A stretch of DNA of 64,000 nucleotides from Sorangium aterium (GTDB lineage Bacteria > Myxococcota_A > Polyangia > Polyangiales > Polyangiaceae). Made by a program: the position numbers and the translations under genes. Location of the stretch: NCBI RefSeq assembly GCF_028368935.1, contig NZ_JAQNDK010000003.1:992001-1056000 (forward strand). The letters are read 5' to 3'. Of the stretch, positions 57,674 through 64,000 are shown piece after piece (position 1 is the first letter of the stretch; each line of letters begins with the position of its first letter). Below the pieces are notes generated by a model. That model was not told the origin of the DNA. It saw only the letters and a program-made list of their open reading frames with translations, and ran no database searches.

Positions 57674-60600
57674 CTACGGCGACAGGACCCGGCTCACCTC
57701 GGTGACCTGGTGGTCGAGCGGGTACTCCAGGGCCGGTATCCAGCTATAGACCCGTGTCTGGATCACGCTGCCGGGGGGCGCCGTGAAGCCGAGCTCGAAC
57801 TTCTGCCACCCGCCGTTGGAGTTGACCTCGGTGAACTGTGACGGCGCGAAGCGGCGGCGCGCCAGCACCTTGTTCGTCGTCGTGTCGAACACGTCGACCC
57901 ACCCGAGGATGTGGCGGTCGTTCGGCATCAGCACGCCGTCGCGGTACTTGAAGTAGAAGCGCGCCACGTAGTTGCCGGGGTCGACCGACGTCGACGCGGA
58001 GGTGTCCACGTTCACCACCTGGTTCGGGCCGCCATTGGGCTGGCGGACGGTGCGGAGGGCGCCCTTGGCCGGGTCGTAAACCGTGTTGCTCGTTCCCGGG
58101 GTGAGGTCACACGCGCCCTGCGCGCACGCCCCGGCCCACCACTGGCTGAAATGCCCCGACGGCGTCGTGAAGTTGCCGGCGATCCACGGCAGACGCGGCC
58201 CGCTGGCCATCAGGCGGCTGCCGAACCTCGACGGCGCCGCGGCGCTGTATTCCTGGCCGAACTGGGCCAGGATCTCATCCACCGGGACCGTCCACAGGCC
58301 CTTGGAGTTCTGCGCCAACGGCTTCGTCACGGTGCTCCCGTTCAGGGTGGCCTGTACGTACGGACTGCCGCTGCCGTAGAAGGCCTGCAATACCAGGCCG
58401 TCCGTGAGGGCCGCCGAGTTGCTCCCGTGCGGGTCGAAGCAGCCGGGGGTGGCGTTGCAGGCCGCCGCGTTCGCCTTGCGCACGTGCAGGGTATAGGCCG
58501 TGGAGCTGGGCGTCGTCGCGTCGAGGGCCACCACCACGCTCAAGCTGTTGGGGTTGAACGCGTCGCGCGCCTCCCGCCCGCTCGGATCCATCGCGTTCCC
58601 GATGACGAGGATCTCGCCGAACTTGAGGAAGACGGGGTAATCCACCCGCTGGGTGGTGGACAGGGCGAAGGCCCGCATGCCCGCGTCGTACACGGTCGAC
58701 GCATGCCCGCTGATGAACTCCATGTAGCGACCAGGCGGGAAGTACACGTTCATGGATAGCCCGGCCTGCTGCTGGGCGAGGGTGTCCGTCGCCCGCAGCA
58801 GCGGGCGCACAAGCAGGGCATTGCCGAAGAAGAACTCGTCGATGGGGTCTGACGTGTTTGCGGCAGACGGCGCTGCGTAGATCGTGTGCGCCGTGTCGGA
58901 GGCGTCGTCCAGCCACAAGGGGCGCATCAGGTGAGGCTGACCATCATCGAAGGTCCGGACGGCCTGATCGTAGGCGTACTGCTGCAGCCGCATGCGGAGC
59001 TGGTACGCCCACGTGACGATGTCCGCCCCGGAGCCGAGGTGCCAGAAGCCGAGCGAGCCGACAGCGCCGGGCATGAAGGCGTGGAGCTGCGCCTCGCGGA
59101 CGAAGGAGGAGACCTCTCCATCGCCGATGCGGCAGCACTGATCGAAGCGCGAGGGCACCTCGTTTCCCTCCATGGGCTGGAGGACCCCATGGCTGTCCGC
59201 CGAGCACCACTTGCCGTCCACCGGTAGCAGGGTGCCATTCGCGTCTTTCTCCCCGGGGCAGACCAGGTTGGCGCAATCCGGCGAGCTGTCGCGTACCGAG
59301 GGCGACTTGACGCCCGCCTGCTCCAGCTTCGGGTGGAAGTAGCCGGAGGCCACGTGGGTGAGCATCTGATCCAGCCCGAACTTGAAAGGCCAGTAGCTCA
59401 GCAGCGATCCTGCCGTCGTGCTGAGCGTCTCCACGGAGCCCGGGCCATTCTGGAGATCCGTCGCGGTGCTGAACCAGTCGTTGCGGCCGAGGATGACGCT
59501 GTCGTCGATGTTCTTCCGGTAGTAATCGTACATGAGGCGGAACGAGCCGTCCGGAAGGTAGCGGTCGATCGGAGCGTTGGGGGGGCTGCCGGCCCCGCAC
59601 TGGGTGATGGACTTGTCCTCTTTGTTGCGATCTGCAAGATTTTGATAGGACTCACGGTTCGTCGGAACGTAGCCGCTCGGCAGCATCCGCGTGTGCACGC
59701 CGATGAACATCTCGTCTTCCTTGATCGCGCGGAAGTTGCCGTAGCCCAGGTGCCCGTTCGACAACCCGGGCACCTGGTGCGCCGTCTGCACGAATTTCGT
59801 CATGGCGGCCGCGTTGAGCTGATCGAACGGGATGATGGCGCCGACCACGGTGTCCGTGGGCGCCATCCGCATGAACGCGAATACGCTATGTTCCGCCCGC
59901 TCCGGGAAGCGCAGGAACGGGTCCATGCCGAGCGTCTTGAGGACCCACTCGTAACCCTTGTATCTCGAGAGCGGTCTCCCGTCGATCACGGGGCTCTGGC
60001 ACGGCGAGGCGGACCATGTCACGTCCGGCGGGCAGGCATTGACGTCGATGTCACCGTTCAGGTGCTCCATGAATTCCGACGAGCAGGCATTGGCGTCGAA
60101 TTCACCGTTCAGGTACATCATGGCCAGCTGCGCCGCCCCGTGGTGGCGCATCCCGATACCGGGAGCGATGCGATAGCTATCCTCTAGCTCCTGCTCCCAG
60201 TCCGAGTACGAGGTGCCTTCCCGGAGCACGAGCGACTCCGTCGACGGGTGCGTCCAGATGCCGCCGAAGAACTTGGTCCAGGCGTTCGGGTGACACATGT
60301 TCGGCTTGGCCCAGTACCCGGAGCCCTGGATGAAGACGGATGGCGCGACGTGCGCGTCGGAGAGGCGCTGGCGGGTCTCCCGGAGCGCGGCCGAGGTCGC
60401 TCCACCGGCGAGCGGGATCTGCGTGTCGAACTCGCCGTAGGTCTCCCAATCGAGGCCGAAGGCCGCCTTCGACGGGAACTTGAAATCGAAGGCGTGCGGG
60501 TGCGTGCTCTCGACGTCGAGCAGGACCTTCTTCAACGCCTGACGATACAAGGAGTACGCGCTCGCCATGTCGTTGCCGCGGACGATGAGCAGCGGCGCGG

Positions 60601-61441
60601 GGGCGGCGTCCAGCAGCGGGTGCTGCCCGCCGTCCTTGTCCGTCAGGAAGGGCGCCTGCTTGAGCACGAACGACGTGTAGACGTTCATCCCGTTCAGCGG
60701 ATCCGTGCCCTGCGGCGTGGGGTTGTTCGCGTCCTTCGAGCGCCTGATGCGCACCATCTTGGGGTTCGGCTGCAGGTACGCGATGATGAGGTTCTTCTCG
60801 GGCACCACGAACACCGGCGTGCGCAGCCGGCCGTAGTCCTGGTGATACTGGAAGTCCGCGCGAGCCCCGCTCGTGCAATTCGGGAGCATGGCGCAGTCGG
60901 CGTCGAGCTCGGCGTCGGTGCGCATGCGCCCCACGGCGAACTCGCTGTCCCAGAACTCTTCCTGGGTGCCCGGAGCGTCGGTCGCAGGAAAGAAGCGGAC
61001 CCCCACCTGGTTGGCGAGCCCCTGCATCCCCAGGCCGTAAAGGCGCTTGACCCTGGTGTTCAGGTTGATCTGCCAGCGGTCGGTCTCGGACGGGCAGGAA
61101 GCGCCGCTGCAGGCCTGCGCGGTGAGAAAGTACGCGGCCCCCAGGCCCGAGCCCTGCGTGAAGTACCCGGTGACCGCGCTCCCCGGATTCTCGCCCTGGT
61201 GGGCGACGGTCATCCCCCAGAAGTTGAAGGTGCCATTGAGGTTGCCGAGGACGTCGTTGCCGCTGAAGAAGAGCGTGTCCGGCGTGCGAGGCGTCGCGCT
61301 GGAGGAGGTGACGAGCGGCGCCTTCACCTCGGCGACGTTCTCGTTCGCCTCTGTCGTCTCGGCCTGCCCACAGGCAGGCAGCGGCACCACGGCTGCCAGG
61401 AGCGCCGCACGGCTCCATGCGCTCGACGGGAAACGTCTCAT
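57674..61441 (-). CDS. Large secreted GH31-like glycoside hydrolase
   Basis: 1255 residues. Signal peptide with lipobox-like LLAAVVPLPAC. An N-terminal beta region is followed by a TIM-barrel-like section (KAAFGLDWETYGEFDTQIPL, SVFIQGSGYWAKP, GRNDWFSTATD, SLGFWHLGSGADIVTWAYQLRMRLQQYAYDQA). A C-terminal beta-domain carries HLMRPLWLDD and DEFFFGNALLVRPLL, which match GH31 after the barrel, and a final jelly-roll-like domain (about 1080-1255). It contains a short internal duplication (NGEFDANACSSEF...NGDIDVNACPPD). The catalytic nucleophile cannot be fixed by eye. Likely acts on alpha-linked glycans outside the cell. GGAAAGG precedes the ATG. Confidence 0.65.
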   Translation of the reverse strand: MRRFPSSAWSRAALLAAVVPLPACGQAETTEANENVAEVKAPLVTSSSATPRTPDTLFFSGNDVLGNLNGTFNFWGMTVAHQGENPGSAVTGYFTQGSGLGAAYFLTAQACSGASCPSETDRWQINLNTRVKRLYGLGMQGLANQVGVRFFPATDAPGTQEEFWDSEFAVGRMRTDAELDADCAMLPNCTSGARADFQYHQDYGRLRTPVFVVPEKNLIIAYLQPNPKMVRIRRSKDANNPTPQGTDPLNGMNVYTSFVLKQAPFLTDKDGGQHPLLDAAPAPLLIVRGNDMASAYSLYRQALKKVLLDVESTHPHAFDFKFPSKAAFGLDWETYGEFDTQIPLAGGATSAALRETRQRLSDAHVAPSVFIQGSGYWAKPNMCHPNAWTKFFGGIWTHPSTESLVLREGTSYSDWEQELEDSYRIAPGIGMRHHGAAQLAMMYLNGEFDANACSSEFMEHLNGDIDVNACPPDVTWSASPCQSPVIDGRPLSRYKGYEWVLKTLGMDPFLRFPERAEHSVFAFMRMAPTDTVVGAIIPFDQLNAAAMTKFVQTAHQVPGLSNGHLGYGNFRAIKEDEMFIGVHTRMLPSGYVPTNRESYQNLADRNKEDKSITQCGAGSPPNAPIDRYLPDGSFRLMYDYYRKNIDDSVILGRNDWFSTATDLQNGPGSVETLSTTAGSLLSYWPFKFGLDQMLTHVASGYFHPKLEQAGVKSPSVRDSSPDCANLVCPGEKDANGTLLPVDGKWCSADSHGVLQPMEGNEVPSRFDQCCRIGDGEVSSFVREAQLHAFMPGAVGSLGFWHLGSGADIVTWAYQLRMRLQQYAYDQAVRTFDDGQPHLMRPLWLDDASDTAHTIYAAPSAANTSDPIDEFFFGNALLVRPLLRATDTLAQQQAGLSMNVYFPPGRYMEFISGHASTVYDAGMRAFALSTTQRVDYPVFLKFGEILVIGNAMDPSGREARDAFNPNSLSVVVALDATTPSSTAYTLHVRKANAAACNATPGCFDPHGSNSAALTDGLVLQAFYGSGSPYVQATLNGSTVTKPLAQNSKGLWTVPVDEILAQFGQEYSAAAPSRFGSRLMASGPRLPWIAGNFTTPSGHFSQWWAGACAQGACDLTPGTSNTVYDPAKGALRTVRQPNGGPNQVVNVDTSASTSVDPGNYVARFYFKYRDGVLMPNDRHILGWVDVFDTTTNKVLARRRFAPSQFTEVNSNGGWQKFELGFTAPPGSVIQTRVYSWIPALEYPLDHQVTEVSRVLSP

Positions 61442-61752
61442 GATCGCGTACCTTTCCGGCCCCGGTCCATCGCCAGCCGGGGAGCCCCGGGACCCTAGCG
61501 CCAGCGAGCGAGCGTCCCCCTTAAAGGTCAATTAAACCCCGTTTAATGTTCAGCCCCTGCCCGCCCTCGGCGCCTCGAACCTGGTCCGCTCTCACACCAT
61601 TGCACCGTGACATCTCGTCACGGCCGGCGGCCGTGCCGGATGGGGCCTGCCCCTGGGATGGCGCGTGGTAACCTGCACGGTGATGCACGCCCATCCGTGG
61701 TCGCCGCGCCGATCGACGCGGCTGTCGTGGCTGTGGCAAGGGATGACGTCGA
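61442..61752. other. Divergent intergenic region
   Basis: About 310 bases between the GH31-like gene and the ATPase gene, containing the AT-rich palindrome at 61531-61547. No gene is supported; small frames on both strands look random. Confidence 0.5.
61531..61547. promoter_or_regulatory. Perfect palindrome ATTAAAC-ccc-GTTTAAT
   Basis: Seven-base perfect arms around ccc, an unusually AT-rich stretch in high-GC DNA. It lies 90 bp upstream of the GH31-like start and about 206 bp upstream of the divergent ATPase start. It looks like an operator, as for LacI/GntR-type repressors, but no regulator can be named. Confidence 0.5.
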
Positions 61753-64000
61753 ATGGTCGGCACGGACTCGCGTAGGCCGCGAGCGAGCGGCGCGGGCGGC
61801 GGGGACCCCGATCTCGCCCAGGTGCCATCGCCCGAGTCCTCGCGCGTGCTGCGGCGCGCGCCGGCGCCCCCCGCGCCGCTCGTCGATGCGTCGCGTTTCT
61901 TCGGCCGCGCGCAGGCGCTGGAAGAGCTCCAGGGCTACCTCGACGACGGGGCCAAGCTCGTCACCATCCTCGGCGGACCGGGCCTCGGAAAGACGCGGCT
62001 CATGCGCCACTTCGGGGCCTTGAAGCAGCAGGCCGGCGAGGCGGTGACGTTCTGCGACCTCACCGCCGTGACCAGCCTCGACGACATCTTCGTCGACGTG
62101 GCGCGCGCCCTCGACGTGCCGCTCACGGACGGCGCCACCGCCGAGGACGCAACGGCGCAGCTGGGCCGCGCGATCGCCGCGCGGAGTCGCTCGTTCCTCC
62201 TGCTCGACAACCTGGAGCAGGTCGTCGCGCACGCGCACGCGCCCCTGTCGAAGTGGCTCCGGGCCGCGCCGCAGACCACATTCCTCACGACCTCACGGGA
62301 GGTGCTCGGTCTGGAGGAGGAGGTGCTGCTGGAGCTGCCTCCTCTCGCGCCCGAGGAAGCCGTGGAGCTGTTCCTCGATCGAGCCCGCCGCGCAGCGCCT
62401 CGCGTGGCGGAGACCGAGCGCGATCTGGTCGCGCAGCTCGTCGGTCAGCTGGACTGTATCCCGCTGGCCGTGGAGCTCTCGGCGGGGCGCGCGGGCATCC
62501 TGTCGGTCGCCGATATGCTGGCGCGCATCCAGGACCGCTTCGCGCTGCTGCGGTCCACACGCCGCGGAGCTCCGGCGCGCCACTCCACGCTGGAGAGCGC
62601 CATCGACTGGTCCTGGAACGCGTTGACCGCGGCCGAGCGCTCGGCGCTCGCGCAGTGCGCGGTGTTCCGCGGCGGCTTCACCGTGGACGCCGCGGAGGCC
62701 GTCATCGACCTCTCGGGTGCGCCGGACGCGCCGCCCCACCTCGACCTCATCCAGGCCTTGCACCAGAAGTCGCTCCTCGTCAGCTACGTCGATCCCTCCT
62801 CGCGGACCTCGCGCCTCGGGCTCTACGAGATCATCCGCGCGTACGCGTCCCGCAAGCTCTCGGCCGCGGCCTTCACCCGGGCCGCGGCGTCGCACGCGCG
62901 CCATCACGTCCTTGAGGCCGAGCGCCAGGCTGCGCGCGTCGACCTCGACGGGGGGAATGACGCGCTCGAATGGCTCGCGCGCGAGACCGAGAACCTGCTC
63001 GCCGTCGTCCACCGGAACGAGGTCGAGCCATCGCTGCGCGTACGTGCCGCCCTCGCGCTCGACGCGCTGTTCGAGGTGCGCGGCCCGTCGCTGACGCGGC
63101 TTTCCTTGCTGCGCGCCGTGGCTCCGGCGGTGGAAGAGGACGGCGACGCCGAGCGCACCGTTCGCCATCTGCGCGCGCAGGGCGACGCGCATCGGCAGCG
63201 CGGTCACCTCGCGGACGCGCGGCTCGACCTCGATCGGGCCATCGCCACGGCGCGGGCCGCGGGCTGCGGCGCGCTCGAGCGCAGAGCGCTCGTCACCATG
63301 GCGCTCCTCGACTACGACCTGTCGCGCTTCGACCTCATCAAGGAGAGGTACGAAGAGCTCTACGACCTCGCCCTGCGCGCGGGGGACGACGAGGCGCGGA
63401 GGATCGCCATTTGCAGCCCGGTGGGGATCGCCCGGACGGACCCCGAGGATCCGGAGACGGCGGCGCTCGGGATCCGAAACCTGCGCATTCGGGCACAGAC
63501 GCTGCTCCATCTCTGCGGCCAGCACATCTTCTTGCTGGGTGACGTCGAAGCCGGGCTCCGCTTCTCCTGGCGGGCCCTCGAGCTCGCGCGGCGCATCGGA
63601 GACCGCTTGTTCGAGCACGTGGTGCTGGGCTCGATCGGGGGGCTGGAGCTTTCGCTCGGCCGATTCGAGGCTGCGAGCGAGCATCTGGCGCTCGCCGTGC
63701 AGTCGCACCGCGAAACAGGCTCACGCCACCAGCTCGCCGACGCGCTCGTGCTGCTGGGCGGCGTCGAGAGCGCGATGGGGCGCTTCGACGAGGCTCGCGC
63801 GCTCCTCGACGAAGGCCTTCCGATCCTCGCCGAGCTCGGCGAGGAGGGGTGGGGGCGCGCTTGTGGTCTGGGGCAACGCGGCGTGCTCCACGCCATGCTC
63901 GGGCTGTTCGCGCAGGCCGAGGCGTGCGTGCGCCTGGCCCGGCGCGTGGTCGCCACGGCGCAGCCGGGCGCCCATGCGTTCGTGGATCTCTGCGCGGACC
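61753..64000 (+). CDS. NB-ARC/LuxR-like AAA ATPase with helical repeats, 3' end outside the window
   Basis: At least 749 residues visible, running off the right edge. After a disordered about 45-residue start comes FFGRAQALEELQGYL, Walker A LGGPGLGKTRL, SFLLLDNLEQV (Walker B), TTSREVLGLEEEVLLELPPL and IPLAVELSAGRAG, the NB-ARC/AAA_16-like pattern of STAND ATPases (AfsR, LuxR/MalT types). A winged-helix-like part (STLESAIDWSWNALTAAERSALAQCAVFRGGFTVDAAE) and TPR-like helices follow (GDRLFEHVVLGSIGGLELSLGRFEAASEHLALAV). No N-terminal DNA-binding domain is present, so any output domain would be at the unseen C-terminus. ATG 61753. Confidence 0.85.
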   Translation, partial: MVGTDSRRPRASGAGGGDPDLAQVPSPESSRVLRRAPAPPAPLVDASRFFGRAQALEELQGYLDDGAKLVTILGGPGLGKTRLMRHFGALKQQAGEAVTFCDLTAVTSLDDIFVDVARALDVPLTDGATAEDATAQLGRAIAARSRSFLLLDNLEQVVAHAHAPLSKWLRAAPQTTFLTTSREVLGLEEEVLLELPPLAPEEAVELFLDRARRAAPRVAETERDLVAQLVGQLDCIPLAVELSAGRAGILSVADMLARIQDRFALLRSTRRGAPARHSTLESAIDWSWNALTAAERSALAQCAVFRGGFTVDAAEAVIDLSGAPDAPPHLDLIQALHQKSLLVSYVDPSSRTSRLGLYEIIRAYASRKLSAAAFTRAAASHARHHVLEAERQAARVDLDGGNDALEWLARETENLLAVVHRNEVEPSLRVRAALALDALFEVRGPSLTRLSLLRAVAPAVEEDGDAERTVRHLRAQGDAHRQRGHLADARLDLDRAIATARAAGCGALERRALVTMALLDYDLSRFDLIKERYEELYDLALRAGDDEARRIAICSPVGIARTDPEDPETAALGIRNLRIRAQTLLHLCGQHIFLLGDVEAGLRFSWRALELARRIGDRLFEHVVLGSIGGLELSLGRFEAASEHLALAVQSHRETGSRHQLADALVLLGGVESAMGRFDEARALLDEGLPILAELGEEGWGRACGLGQRGVLHAMLGLFAQAEACVRLARRVVATAQPGAHAFVDLCAD

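Overview
The window looks like the chromosome of a large-genome myxobacterium, most likely Sorangium or another Polyangiales member. Evidence: very high GC with strong third-position GC bias, many lipoproteins with Gly/Ser/Ala/Pro-rich linkers, two Ser/Thr protein kinases, an FHA-sigma54 activator, and a TraA/TraB-like outer-membrane pair with a MYXO-CTERM-like tail. No rRNA, tRNA, CRISPR array, insertion sequence or prophage was seen. Long open frames antisense to nearly every gene are high-GC artefacts and were left out.

Layout. 1-932: 5' part of pheS (minus strand). 933-1797: repeat-rich intergenic DNA. 1798-10329: a pectin/uronate block on the plus strand (LamB-like porin, IolB/KduI-type isomerase, MFS uronate transporter, kduD, kdgK, KDPG aldolase, kdgF, PL10 pectate lyase). 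It would depolymerise polygalacturonate outside the cell, take up the products and convert unsaturated uronates to pyruvate and glyceraldehyde-3-P. 10460-17551: VWA lipoprotein, Ser/Thr kinase, PEGA-like protein, FHA-sigma54 activator, and a GGDEF-like gene overlapping an HD-phosphohydrolase gene. 17688-20967: two further secreted pectate lyases (PL3 and PL1-like) around the decayed 3' end of a VWA-type lipoprotein gene.

21392-34262: a Pro-rich protein of unknown function; a 1471-residue fusion of topoisomerase III (TopB) with a RecQ helicase, a one-chain counterpart of the Sgs1/BLM-Top3 dissolvasome; a small membrane protein; a beta-propeller-like lipoprotein; an SDR enzyme; and the traA-traB-like pair, which in Myxococcus governs kin recognition and outer-membrane exchange. 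34431-40094: small lipoproteins, a parvulin, and a PhoR-like kinase divergent from a DUF47-Pit phosphate uptake pair. 40230-51613: NAD(P)-binding protein, divergent phosphofructokinase, PEP carboxylase, kinase, LysR regulator, dUTPase, M50 protease with a helical tail, SGNH protein and PlsC.

51791-54431 (minus strand): YjbQ and a bufferin-type RiPP metallophore operon (Cys-rich BufA2-like precursor, BufB/DUF692, BufC/DUF2063) with a perfect hairpin between precursor and enzyme genes. 54640-64000: a metzincin-like protease and an FGE-like lipoprotein joined through a 24-bp tandem repeat, an SRPBCC protein, a large GH31-like secreted enzyme, and a truncated NB-ARC/LuxR-like ATPase.

The most notable items are the TopB-RecQ fusion, the bufferin operon, the TraAB-like pair, the atypical GGDEF/HD gene couple, and a family of GTCAAC-N5-GTTGAC palindromes found only between genes.
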